Source of the DNA: Beijerinckia sp. 28-YEA-48
GTDB lineage: Bacteria; Pseudomonadota; Alphaproteobacteria; Rhizobiales; Beijerinckiaceae
Direction: 5' to 3'
Length of the DNA: 64,000 bases
Assembly: GCF_900104955.1 (NCBI RefSeq)
Contig: NZ_FNSI01000001.1
Location: 1,212,001-1,276,000 of the forward strand
Position 1 is the first letter of the stretch. Each line of letters begins with the position of its first letter. The position numbers were made by a program, and so were the translations under genes. The notes beneath the pieces were generated by a model that was not told the DNA's origin, ran no database searches, and was given only the letters and a program-made list of their open reading frames with translations. This document shows positions 25,001-33,102 of the stretch, one piece after another.

Positions 25001-27287
25001 GTTTGCGCAAAATGGCGGCGGCAAGTTCGCCGGCAACGTGACGGGCACGGGTGTGCTGCATCTGATCGGCGGCACCTTGCAGTTGACCGGCACGGGCAAC
25101 ACCTATTCGGGCGGCACCATCGTCGAGCAGGGATCGACGCTCGATCTCACCACGGCCAATGTGTCGAGCGGGAACGCGAATATCATCAATGCGGGCGGCC
25201 TGATCGTCTTCGATCAAGCGAGTTCCGGTATCTATAGCGGCGTCATCAGCGACGGCTGCCAGATGCAACAGGCTTGCACCACCAAGCTCGCCGGCAGCCT
25301 GGTCAAGGACGACAGCACCGGCGGCAATGGCGGCAATGTCACAATCGCAGCGGTGCAGACCTACACGGGCGGCACATTCGTCGAGGCAGGTACTCTGACG
25401 CTGGGCGTCGGCGATGCCGTCGCCTCCAGCGCCGGAGTGGATCTCGGCCGCATCGGCGGCGGCGCGACAGCGACGTTGGCGCTCACCGCGAACAACACCA
25501 TCAAGGGGTTGATGAGCGAGAAGTCGAACACGACGATGGTCCAGCTCACCGACAAGACCCTAACGGTCAACACGGCGAGCGGTCAGGCGTGGGATTTCGG
25601 TGGCGCGATCACCGGAACGGGCAATTTTGCTAAATCCGGCGCTGGCGTCCAGATCTTGAGCGGCGCCAGCTCCTATACCGGCACGACGACGGTCGATGCA
25701 GGTGTGCTGCGTGTCGACGGGTCCATCGCTTCATCGTCGCTTCTCTCGGTGAACAACGGTGCCACGCTCGCCGGCAACGGCACGGTCGGCAACACGATCA
25801 TCAATGCTGGCGGCAATTTGGCGGCCGGCAATTCGATTGGTACTCTGACGGTGCAGGGCGATCTCACCTTCATGAGGGGATCGACCTATCAGGTCGAGGT
25901 CTCTCCGACTTCCTCCGATCGCGTCAATGTCTCCGGCATCGCCACGCTCAATGGCGCCAGTGTCGCCGCCTATTATGACTCGGGCGCCTATATCACCAAG
26001 CGTTACACCGTGCTCAATGCGGCCGGCGGCGTCAGCGGCACCTTCTCGGGGCCGGTGAACACCAATCTGCCGAGCAATTTCTCGGCGGCGTTGGACTATG
26101 ACCATAACAACGCCTACCTCGACCTGACCCTGAACTACACGCCGCCGGGACCGACGCCGCCGAACTTCGGCAGCGGACTGACGGGGAACCAGGCCAGTGT
26201 CGCCAACGCGCTGGTGAATTCGTTCAACACCTCCGGCGGTATTCCCCTGGTGTTCGGCGCCCTGGGGCCGAGCGGCCTCTCGCAGGCTTCGGGCGAATCC
26301 GCCACGGGCGTCCAGCAGGCGACCCTCACCGCGATGGATCGCTTCCTCAATCTGATGACCGATCCTTATTCCAGCGGTCGCACCGTCGCGATGGTGCCAA
26401 TGTCCTATGCGCCGCTGCCGCGCGGTGCGCAGCCTCTGATGGTGACCCAGCAACCGCGCTGGAGTGTGTGGGGCGCGAGCTACGGCGGCACGCAGACGAC
26501 GCGCGGCCAAGCCCTCACCGGCACCAGCACGGCGATCAACGGCATCTTCGGCGTCGTCGCCGGCGCCGACTATCGCGCCACGCCCGACACGGTCATTGGC
26601 TTCGCGCTCGGCGGTGGCGGCACCAGCTATCGCCTCGCCAGCGGCGCCGGCAGCGGTTCGGCCAATATGTTCCAGGCGGGTCTCTACGGCCGGCAGACGT
26701 TTGGTTCGGCCTATGTCGCCGGTTCGCTCGCCTACGGCTGGCAGGACGTCACCACCGACCGGCGCGTCATGTTCGATCAGCTGCGCGCCCGCTTCAACGC
26801 GAGCGCCTTCTCGGGCCGGCTTGAAGGCGGATATCGCTTGGCAACCCCGTTCGGCGGCGTGACGCCTTATGCGGCCGGCCAGTTCACCAACATCGCTTTG
26901 CCCAATTACAGCGAGCAGGCGATCACCGGCCCCGGTCTGTTCGCGCTCAACTATGGCTCGAAGAGTGTCACCGCCTGGCGCTCGGAACTGGGTCTGCGCT
27001 CTGACACGGCCTTCGAGATGGGTGATGCGACGCTGACGCTGCGCGGCCGTCTCGCCTGGGCGCATAACTACAACCCGAACAGCTCGATCTCGGCCTCCTT
27101 CCTCAACCTTCCTGCGTCCGGCTTCACTGTTAATGGTGCAGCGGCGGCGCGTAATGCGGCGCTGGTTTCGGCCGGAGCGGAGATGAAATGGCAGGGTGGT
27201 CTGTCCATCGCCGCGACGTTCGAGGGCGAATTCTCAGGTCGTGGCAACAGCTATGCCGGCAAGGGAACGCTGAGGTATCAATGGTGA
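22035..27287 (+). CDS. Autotransporter with N-terminal ParB-like nuclease domain
   Basis: 1750 residues. An extended leader (about 49 residues, hydrophobic 'LLCSASVVALVFAGHG') is followed at about 60-270 by a ParBc_2-type ParB-like domain: 'VHVNDILPTQLNLGFAEVGK', 'LYLTNGHHTFTSLQQ' with Gly-His-His at 133-135, 'EAQFWAKMQ', 'DPYRGLEYSI' (207-) and 'FYSDFIWANAYRYA'. A long Ser/Thr/Asn/Gly-rich beta-helical passenger contains passenger-associated repeats ('NNTYTGGTTILAGTL', 'NTYSGGTIVEQGSTLDL', 'QTYTGGTFVEAGTLTLG', 'SSYTGTTTVDAGVLRVDG'). Residues 1475-1750 form the outer-membrane autotransporter barrel, starting at 'RWSVWGASYGG' and ending in an aromatic YQW. So a ParB/Srx-fold domain is presented at or beyond the cell surface. 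Its substrate is unknown; nucleic acid or nucleotide is a guess. Its stop is followed by a hairpin. Confidence 0.9.
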   Translation: MSFSVQGVARAAASVSVYGQSQGSVLRRFTLLCSASVVALVFAGHGMAGQLPATAFQNYDPSAASGIVAGPLALYTVHVNDILPTQLNLGFAEVGKKVTAYDLLTAAGVQNDLLSSLEPVVIGPGGKLYLTNGHHTFTSLQQSVYGASNPSVYVNVIANYSNLTEAQFWAKMQSSNFLLPLDNGVVKSVDPLTGAPIPSSFSGMTNDPYRGLEYSILKNKGSKLFDTASNISGAVGSTIPGLDKTAAFYSDFIWANAYRYANNGLGLAYLSPGDILLATQWNLNGANVTKLQQGGADVTVAQLPGYILPAAGLNISSVIDTATVNSGALDGYGTFTGLRGLNLGTVTIGTPDSTTGLILQLGADRGGKVTLSGNNTYTGGTTILAGTLIISSDANLGAASPSNLAVSSILTADDVRAANGIVFNSLSEGKGTLQINSSMTFNRPIGAGGEVATINPNGNIITLTGPIISLDNNATGFSDLSIGGSGTVVLAPTAGSNPNFYGNWIVSAGTFQASSDAALGNTSGPAYSIGQIILDGGTFKPGASFSSVRSVTLTGGSVFDTNGFNTSFAGVLTDVQRRLDITNSSATSNGAVTFGSLNISGSNTTNATGATSTLRFVAGAGKNTAVTLTNGVTRTDRSTLFIQPSTATSLGTSEFVYSGAPALTNTMAPAWMISNTSGADAYDFLTYGPNGYVKATYTKAGSGASGGINDASTTVPNAGIVEQTNNGTIATNRYAYALKVDSKATVTINASNSLTLGDGVNPAGLILGGSSSNTANIMGGKLIFGGSEGIIYSRSTAVSGTTLGNTISSEIVGTNGLTIAGEGMLTLSTASPNLTGWINVDSGMLNLTAANAFLNVSGVNLSNVKSNPAPAGLTIAASNAFSSLNSGGSNSTIKVSGANTVLTIGQTNNTNAALNNLDSTISSTITATDVAAGSAAIVKVGTGMLDLSGATMTLTTGSNIAVNAGTLRVSASSFTNTNNIVTSGASEVQFAQNGGGKFAGNVTGTGVLHLIGGTLQLTGTGNTYSGGTIVEQGSTLDLTTANVSSGNANIINAGGLIVFDQASSGIYSGVISDGCQMQQACTTKLAGSLVKDDSTGGNGGNVTIAAVQTYTGGTFVEAGTLTLGVGDAVASSAGVDLGRIGGGATATLALTANNTIKGLMSEKSNTTMVQLTDKTLTVNTASGQAWDFGGAITGTGNFAKSGAGVQILSGASSYTGTTTVDAGVLRVDGSIASSSLLSVNNGATLAGNGTVGNTIINAGGNLAAGNSIGTLTVQGDLTFMRGSTYQVEVSPTSSDRVNVSGIATLNGASVAAYYDSGAYITKRYTVLNAAGGVSGTFSGPVNTNLPSNFSAALDYDHNNAYLDLTLNYTPPGPTPPNFGSGLTGNQASVANALVNSFNTSGGIPLVFGALGPSGLSQASGESATGVQQATLTAMDRFLNLMTDPYSSGRTVAMVPMSYAPLPRGAQPLMVTQQPRWSVWGASYGGTQTTRGQALTGTSTAINGIFGVVAGADYRATPDTVIGFALGGGGTSYRLASGAGSGSANMFQAGLYGRQTFGSAYVAGSLAYGWQDVTTDRRVMFDQLRARFNASAFSGRLEGGYRLATPFGGVTPYAAGQFTNIALPNYSEQAITGPGLFALNYGSKSVTAWRSELGLRSDTAFEMGDATLTLRGRLAWAHNYNPNSSISASFLNLPASGFTVNGAAAARNAALVSAGAEMKWQGGLSIAATFEGEFSGRGNSYAGKGTLRYQW

Positions 27288-27372
27288 ACGAGGCGGGCTT
27301 GATGCGACAGCTGCCGACTTAGCTGAGTGGATCGGGTTGCTTTCGCTGTGGGCCACCGCCGGTCTCCAAAGC

Positions 27373-27400
27373 AAATTGCGTTTCCAAGGAAATGCAATTT
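27373..27400. terminator. 13-bp hairpin between convergent genes
   Basis: AAATTGCGTTTCC (27373-27385) pairs with GGAAATGCAATTT (27388-27400), with one G-T mismatch and a 2-nt gap. It begins 85 bp after the autotransporter stop and ends 3 bp before the convergent diguanylate cyclase gene's stop. The A/T-rich outer ends give a U-tract in either direction, as expected for a bidirectional terminator. Confidence 0.65.
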
Positions 27401-27403
27401 GTT

Positions 27404-29524
27404 CTAGGCGGCTGAGCCGATCGCCACACCGCTGCTCATGCTTACCCCCTTGTCCATCTCTTTCGCCTTCGCCACTGCCTGCCTCAACACCTCGGGTGTG
27501 AGCAAGGTGAGCTGGCCGCTGGCGATGAGGTCGGGGAGGGGCGCGGGGCGGCCGAGGAGGTAGCCCTGGGCTTCGTCGCAGCCTTCGTGCGTGAGCAGAG
27601 AGAGCTGGCCCTGCGTCTCGATGCCTTCGGCGAGAACCGAAATATCGAGGCTTTTGCCCAGCGCCAGGACGGCGCGCACGATCGCCTTGGCCTGCGGGCT
27701 GGATTCGACCTCGCTGATGAACGAGCGGTCGAGCTTGATCTTGTCGAAAGGGAAGGTCCGCAGCGTATCGAGCGAGGAATAGCCGGTGCCGAAATCGTCG
27801 AGCGCGATATCGACGCCGAGCGCCTTGATCTGGTGCAGCATGTCGAGCGAGCGTTCTTTGTCGGTGAAAATGGTCGTCTCGGTCAGCTCCAGTTCGAGGC
27901 GATTGGGGGCAAGGCCGGTTTCCTCCAGCACGTCGCGCACCAGCTTGGGCAGATCGGCATGGGTGAACTGGGCGGGAGAAATGTTCACCGCAATCTTATA
28001 GGGCTGCACCCATGCGGCAGCTTGCGCGCAGGCGGTGCGCAACACCCATTCGCCGATGTACAGAATGAGGCCATTCTCCTCGGCGATCGGAATGAACTCT
28101 GCGGGTGAAATGTTGCCGCGTTGCGGGTGCTTCCAGCGCGCCAGCGCCTCGAAGCCGAGGATACGGCCGCTCGGGATCGAGGTTTGCACCTGGTAGTGAA
28201 TGTCTAGCTGGCCAGCCTTCATCGCGTCGCGCAGATCATTGGCCAGGGTGCGGCGAGCGCGGACGGTTTCGTCCATGGACTGGTCGTAGAAGCAGATCAC
28301 TTTGCCGAGATCGGCCTTGGCGCGATACATGGCGAGATCGGCATTGTTGATCAGGGTCGCTTGGTCAGTGGCATTGTCGGGATAAAGCGCGACGCCGATG
28401 CTGGCGCCGGTAACGACAGGGTAGCCATCGACGGTGATGGATTCGAACAGCGCAGTTTGCAGCCGAGCCAGGAAATGGGTGAGGGTGCTGTCGTCCTTGA
28501 CGCGCTGTACGGCGGCGAATTCGTCACCGCCGAGCCGGGCGATGAATTCGCCGTCGCGTAGGAGGTCGTTCATGCGCTGGCCCAAAACCTTGAGCACGTA
28601 ATCGCCGACGCTATGGCCGCGCTGGTCGTTGATATCCTTGAAGCGGTTGAGGTCGATGCCGACCAATGCGACTTTGCCGCCGGTCCTGGTGACGGTTTCG
28701 AGATCGTGTTCAAGCCGGGCATCAAAACTCACCCTGTTGGGCAAGCTGGTCAGGCTGTCGATCAGCGCCATCCGGCGTAGACGTTCGTAGGCTTCGGCGC
28801 GCAGGCTATCGTCGATGAAATAACTGGTAACGCCGGCGCCGAGGATGAGGACGGCGACGCCGGCAATGGCCAGCGCCAACGCCTGCATGGCGTCGGGATT
28901 GGAATAGTCGCCTTCGATCAGCAGGGGATAGACCTGGAAGGCTGTCATGGCGGTGAAATGCAGGCTGACGATGGCGGCGACCAGAACGCCGGCGGCGAGG
29001 AACTGGCCACTGCGGGTGATCTTGTTCATGGCGATATGCAGCGACAGGCTGCCGAAGGCGACCGCGAGGGCGATGGAAGCAATCAGATAGGGCATGTTCC
29101 AGGAGACGAGGCCCTGAACGCGATAGCCCATCATGCCGGTGTAGTGCATGGCAACGATGGCGAGGCCGATGAGGGCGCCACCAAAGATCGGGGCCATTCG
29201 GACCAGCTTGCTGGTCGAGACCATGAGACCAACAGCGCCACCGATGACGGCGACCAGCAGGGATACGATCGTCAAAACTGGATCGAAGCCGATGGGAACG
29301 CCAGGGTTGAAACCGAGCATCGCGATGAAATGCGTGCACCAGATCGTCGCGCCCAGCGACGTGGCGGTCAGCACATGCCAGCCCAGTTTTTGTGTCCCGG
29401 TTGCGGTGACGGCGCGGTGAAACAAACGGATCATCACCCACGAGCCGACGACGCAAATGGCCGCGGCGATGAGAACCAGCCAAATGTTATGGCTTTCGGT
29501 GATGCACGAAAGAACACTCATCAT
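27404..29524 (-). CDS. MHYT-GGDEF-EAL cyclic-di-GMP enzyme (copy 1)
   Basis: 706 residues. The N-terminal MHYT sensor has about seven membrane helices (residues 1-240) with the three signature repeats 'THFIAML', 'MHYTGMM' and 'LHFTAMT', thought to bind copper and sense a diatomic gas. The GGDEF domain (about 255-420) keeps RLGGDEF near residue 330, so cyclase activity is possible. The EAL domain (about 435-685) keeps EALAR, 'LELTETTIF', 'DDFGTGYSSLDTLRTFPFDK' and 'VLAEGIE', so phosphodiesterase activity is likely. Both halves look intact, so the sensor may set the balance. A close paralogue lies 411 bp upstream on the same strand. Confidence 0.95.
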   Translation of the reverse strand: MMSVLSCITESHNIWLVLIAAAICVVGSWVMIRLFHRAVTATGTQKLGWHVLTATSLGATIWCTHFIAMLGFNPGVPIGFDPVLTIVSLLVAVIGGAVGLMVSTSKLVRMAPIFGGALIGLAIVAMHYTGMMGYRVQGLVSWNMPYLIASIALAVAFGSLSLHIAMNKITRSGQFLAAGVLVAAIVSLHFTAMTAFQVYPLLIEGDYSNPDAMQALALAIAGVAVLILGAGVTSYFIDDSLRAEAYERLRRMALIDSLTSLPNRVSFDARLEHDLETVTRTGGKVALVGIDLNRFKDINDQRGHSVGDYVLKVLGQRMNDLLRDGEFIARLGGDEFAAVQRVKDDSTLTHFLARLQTALFESITVDGYPVVTGASIGVALYPDNATDQATLINNADLAMYRAKADLGKVICFYDQSMDETVRARRTLANDLRDAMKAGQLDIHYQVQTSIPSGRILGFEALARWKHPQRGNISPAEFIPIAEENGLILYIGEWVLRTACAQAAAWVQPYKIAVNISPAQFTHADLPKLVRDVLEETGLAPNRLELELTETTIFTDKERSLDMLHQIKALGVDIALDDFGTGYSSLDTLRTFPFDKIKLDRSFISEVESSPQAKAIVRAVLALGKSLDISVLAEGIETQGQLSLLTHEGCDEAQGYLLGRPAPLPDLIASGQLTLLTPEVLRQAVAKAKEMDKGVSMSSGVAIGSAA

Positions 29525-29935
29525 GCGAGGATCATGCTTGTTTGGTTGAATCCAGTGACGCTAGTCTTGGGAATGAAGCGGTATCCCATGGTATCAAGCC
29601 ATTGAAGAATTAATATCCCATTGATATAGCGTCTCTAATTGCGATGAGGCTTGCGGGTGGCTTTGAAAATATGTGCCTGGTCGCGCACTCGCGAAGCAGG
29701 TCCAATGGGCGCTGGCCTTGCCCGCGCCGCCCGCCATTTTCCAGGTTTTGGGGCACTGTTTGGTCTCTAAAGACCTCGGAGATTGTCGCTCTCGGAGCGT
29801 CCTAGGCGCTGACGAGGCCGCAGGCCGCTATAACAGGCGACGTTGCGCGTGACGTTCCGTGGCTGCAAGCAGCAGCTTTAGTTGGACGTCAGCCTTCGCG
29901 TGGGTGCTCAATTTCGCCGATAGGGGCGCTCGGCC
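29525..29935. other. 411-bp gap between the two MHYT-GGDEF-EAL genes
   Basis: No supported gene. A small repeat of ATCCCAT-type words occurs near 29580-29625 (TATCCCATGGTATC and ATATCCCATTGATAT), possibly the promoter/operator region of copy 1. The left flank of copy 2's stop shows no clear terminator hairpin. Confidence 0.4.
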
Positions 29936-32101
29936 TCAGGCGGCGGAGCTGATGATCATGCCAGGGCTTGAGCGGGTGTCGTTAGGCATGTTCTTGTCCA
30001 GGCTCTTCTCGGCCTCCTTCACTTTCGCCACCATCTGCTTCAGCGAGTCCGGTGTCGTCAGGGTGAGTTGGCCGCTGCCGACGAGTTCGGTGAGAGGGAC
30101 GGGGCGGCCGAGGAGGTAGCCTTGGGCTTCGTCACAGCCTTCGCTGGTGAGCAGCGTGAGCTGTCCCTGGGTCTCGATGCCTTCGGCGAGAACAGGAATC
30201 TCCAGGCTTTTGCCGAGCGCCAGCACGGCGCGGACCATGGCCTTCGCCTGCGGGCTGGACTCGACCTCGCACATGAACGAGCGATCGAGTTTGATCTTGT
30301 CGAACGGAAAGGTGCGCAGCGTATCGAGCGAGGAATAGCCGGTGCCGAAATCATCAAGCGCGATGCCGACGCCGAGGGCCTTGATCTGGCGCAGCATGTG
30401 CAACGAGCGTTCCTTGTCGGTGAAGATGGTCGACTCCGTCAGCTCCAGCTCGAGGCGCTCGGGCGACAGGCCGGTTTCCAGCAGCACGTCGAGAACCAGT
30501 TTCGGCAGATCGGCATGGGCGAACTGGACGGGGGAAATGTTCACCGCGACTTTATACGGCGGTTCCCATGAGGCGGCGCGCGAACAGGCGGTGCGCAGCA
30601 CCCATTCGCCGATCTGCAGGATAAGGCCATTCTCCTCGGCGATCGGAATGAACTCGGCGGGCGAAATGTAGCCGCGCAGAGGATGCTTCCAGCGCGCCAG
30701 GGCTTCATAGCCCTGGATTTGGCCGGTCGAGATCGAGGTTTGCACCTGATAATGAATGTCGAGCTGGCCGGCGTTCATCGCCTCGCGCAGATCATTGGCG
30801 AGGTTGCGGCGAGCGCGGACCGTTTCGTCCATGGACTGATCGTAGAAGCAGACGACTTTGCCCAGATCGGCCTTGGCGCGGTACATGGCGAGGTCGGCAT
30901 TGTTGATCAAGGTCGCTTGATCGGCCGCATTGTCGGGGTAAAGCGCGACGCCGATGCTGGCGCCGGCGATCACGTCGAAATCGTCGACGGAGATGGAATC
31001 GAACAGCGCGGTTTGCAGGCGGGCCAGAAAGTCGGTGAGGCTGTCATCGCCTTTCGCCTCGTCATCGTGCATGCGCTGCACGGCCGCGAATTCATCGCCG
31101 CCGAGCCGGGCGATGAATTCGCCGTCGCGCAGCAGGCCGTTCATCCGCTGGCCCAAAACCTTGAGGACCTGATCGCCGGCGCTGTGGCCACGCTGGTCGT
31201 TGATGTCCTTGAAGCGATCAAGGTCGATGCCGATCAAGGCGAGTTTGCCGCCGGCCTTGTCGATGCCCGTGATCTCATGTTCGAGCCAATTGTTGAAGCT
31301 GGCCCGATTGGGCAGGCTGGTGAGGCTATCGACCAGGGCCATCTGGCGCAAACGCTCGTAGGATTCGGCGCGCAGGCTGTCGTCGATGAAATAGCTGGCG
31401 ATGCCGGCGCTGAGGATGACGATGGCGACGCCGGCAATAGCCAACGCCAGGGCCTGCATGGCATCGGGATTGGAATAATCGCCGTCGATGAGCAAGGGCT
31501 GAACCTGGAAGGCGGTCATCGCGGTGAAATGTAGGCTGACGATGGCGGCGACCAGGATGCCGACGGCGAGAAACTGGTTGCTGCGCGTCATCTTTTCCAT
31601 GGCGTTGCGAAACGTCAGGGCGGCGAAGACGACGGAGAGGACGATCGAGGCGATCAGATAGGGCACGTTCCAGGAGACGAGGCCCTGGACGCGATAGCCC
31701 ATCATGCCGGTGTAGTGCATGGCGACGATGGCGAGGCCGACGATGGCACCGCCCAGGACTGGCGCCATCCGCGTCACATTGCTGGTCGCGGCGATGAGGC
31801 CAATGGCGCCGCCGATGACGGCTACGAGCAGGGAGACGATCGTCAAGACCGGATCGAAACCGATCGGAACGCCGGGATCGAAGCCGAGCATGGCGATGAA
31901 ATGCGTGCACCAGATGGTGGAGCCAAGCGACACGGAGGTCAGAACATGCCAGCCCAGTCTTTGCGCACCGGCCGTCGTGGCGGCTCTGTGGAACAGGCGG
32001 ATGGTCACCCAGGATCCGACGACGCAAATAGCGGCGGCTACGAGAACCAGCCAGATGTTATGGCTCTCTGTAATGCACGAAAGAACGGTCATCATGCTCA
32101 A
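29936..32101 (-). CDS. MHYT-GGDEF-EAL cyclic-di-GMP enzyme (copy 2)
   Basis: 721 residues with the same architecture as copy 1 and high identity along the whole length. The MHYT motifs ('THFIAML', 'MHYTGMM', 'LHFTAMT'), RLGGDEF near residue 332, and the EAL residues ('YEALARWKHP', 'LELTESTIF', 'DDFGTGYSS') are all intact. Differences concentrate in linkers and the C-terminal tail ('EKSLDKNMPNDTRSSPG'), and a few extra residues lie after GGDEF ('MHDDEAKGDD'). Three Met codons lie at the start; the first is used here. Tandem duplication with both active sites kept suggests different signals or expression rather than redundancy. Confidence 0.95.
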   Translation of the reverse strand: MSMMTVLSCITESHNIWLVLVAAAICVVGSWVTIRLFHRAATTAGAQRLGWHVLTSVSLGSTIWCTHFIAMLGFDPGVPIGFDPVLTIVSLLVAVIGGAIGLIAATSNVTRMAPVLGGAIVGLAIVAMHYTGMMGYRVQGLVSWNVPYLIASIVLSVVFAALTFRNAMEKMTRSNQFLAVGILVAAIVSLHFTAMTAFQVQPLLIDGDYSNPDAMQALALAIAGVAIVILSAGIASYFIDDSLRAESYERLRQMALVDSLTSLPNRASFNNWLEHEITGIDKAGGKLALIGIDLDRFKDINDQRGHSAGDQVLKVLGQRMNGLLRDGEFIARLGGDEFAAVQRMHDDEAKGDDSLTDFLARLQTALFDSISVDDFDVIAGASIGVALYPDNAADQATLINNADLAMYRAKADLGKVVCFYDQSMDETVRARRNLANDLREAMNAGQLDIHYQVQTSISTGQIQGYEALARWKHPLRGYISPAEFIPIAEENGLILQIGEWVLRTACSRAASWEPPYKVAVNISPVQFAHADLPKLVLDVLLETGLSPERLELELTESTIFTDKERSLHMLRQIKALGVGIALDDFGTGYSSLDTLRTFPFDKIKLDRSFMCEVESSPQAKAMVRAVLALGKSLEIPVLAEGIETQGQLTLLTSEGCDEAQGYLLGRPVPLTELVGSGQLTLTTPDSLKQMVAKVKEAEKSLDKNMPNDTRSSPGMIISSAA

Positions 32102-32356
32102 ATTGCGCCTGTAAAAAGTTTAGCCCAACGAATGCGGCGCCTTGCGATAGAGCAAGGCGGGGAAGAAAAATCGATTAGACTTAAACTGCGATCTTGAACT
32201 GCGGTCTTGGGGGAAAAGCCGCACAGCGATCACAGAGACCACAAGACATTAATATCGTCTTGCGTCAGCGCTTCGAATTGCCATCAAAAATGTCGGGGCG
32301 CTTGGATACCGCGGTGTTCACAAAGTTGGGTTAATGGGCGATGGCGTTTTATGGGA

Positions 32357-32389
32357 AGCATCCGTCGCGCAGGCGGCGCGACGGATGCT
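32357..32389 (-). terminator. Perfect 14-bp hairpin after the beta-propeller gene
   Basis: AGCATCCGTCGCGC (32357-32370) and GCGCGACGGATGCT (32376-32389) are perfectly complementary around a 5-nt loop, 3 bp beyond the stop of the minus-strand gene at 32393. Downstream on that strand comes TTCCCATAAAACG, without a T-run. It is a very stable stem, likely a terminator or an mRNA-end protector. The rest of the 291-bp gap to 32102 shows no gene. Confidence 0.65.
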
Positions 32390-32392
32390 GTG

Positions 32393-33043
32393 TTATCCGC
32401 GCTTCGGCCTTCTCACGGCCCGAACTTTCCCGCTGTTGCCACCGCCGCAAAAGAACCGACCATCGCCATCGGATTCCAACCCCGACACGACGACGCCTTC
32501 GGGCATATCGATCCGTTCCAGTACTTCGCCGCTTTGCGGATCGATGCGGCGCAGGTCGCTCTCGTCGCCTTCCCAGGTGCCGTGCCAAAGTTCGCCATCG
32601 ACCCAGGTGACGCCAGTGACAAAGCGTTGGGATTCTATGGTACGCAGGATGATACCGGTTTCAGGGTCGATCTGATGAATCTTGCGATCGCGATATTGGC
32701 CGACCCAGAGCGAGCCTTCCGCCCAGGTGAGGCCGGAGTCGCCACCGCCGCCAGGCGCGGGGATCGTGGCGAGTACCTTGCCCGTCTGCGGATCGACCTT
32801 CTGAATGCGGCTCTCGGCGATCTGAAACAGATGCTGGCCGTCGAAGGCGGTGCCGGCATGGGCGGCGACAGGCAGGGTGCGCACCGTCTTGCCGCTGTCG
32901 GGATCGATCGCGTTCAACACGTCGCCGAGCGCGACCCAAATATGGCGACCGTCGAACGATACGCCACCCACTTTGTCGAAGCCGGGAAAGGGGCCGTATT
33001 CGCGGAGAATTTCGGCGGCTGAACGGTTGGCTGTTCGGGTCAT
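32393..33043 (-). CDS. Beta-propeller-like protein (SMP-30/glutaminyl-cyclase-like repeats)
   Basis: 216 residues built of repeated blades: 'VGGVSFDGRHIWVALGDVLN', 'IDPDSGKTVRTLPV', 'VDPQTGKVLATIPAPGG', 'IDPETGIILRTIE', 'IDPQSGEVLERIDMP'. Each blade carries the 'IDPxTGxV' turn seen in YncE, SMP-30 and PQQ-type propellers. It is shorter than a full six-bladed enzyme and has no signal peptide, so it may be a small cytoplasmic propeller or a dimer. No catalytic residues can be assigned. It is on the same strand as, and 59 bp downstream of, the HTH regulator at 33103, probably one transcript. It ends at a strong hairpin. Confidence 0.75.
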   Translation of the reverse strand: MTRTANRSAAEILREYGPFPGFDKVGGVSFDGRHIWVALGDVLNAIDPDSGKTVRTLPVAAHAGTAFDGQHLFQIAESRIQKVDPQTGKVLATIPAPGGGGDSGLTWAEGSLWVGQYRDRKIHQIDPETGIILRTIESQRFVTGVTWVDGELWHGTWEGDESDLRRIDPQSGEVLERIDMPEGVVVSGLESDGDGRFFCGGGNSGKVRAVRRPKRG

Positions 33044-33102
33044 GATGCGATCCTGGGTTTGAGTGAGGCCGTCGTGCGCTATTCACGTCGCATGAGAATG
33101 CT

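Noticed and set aside
23130-25740. CRISPR-like or DNA repeat array inside the autotransporter gene
   Set aside because: Repeated words reflect protein-level TYTGGT-type passenger repeats with irregular spacing and diverged codons, not identical DNA repeats with spacers.
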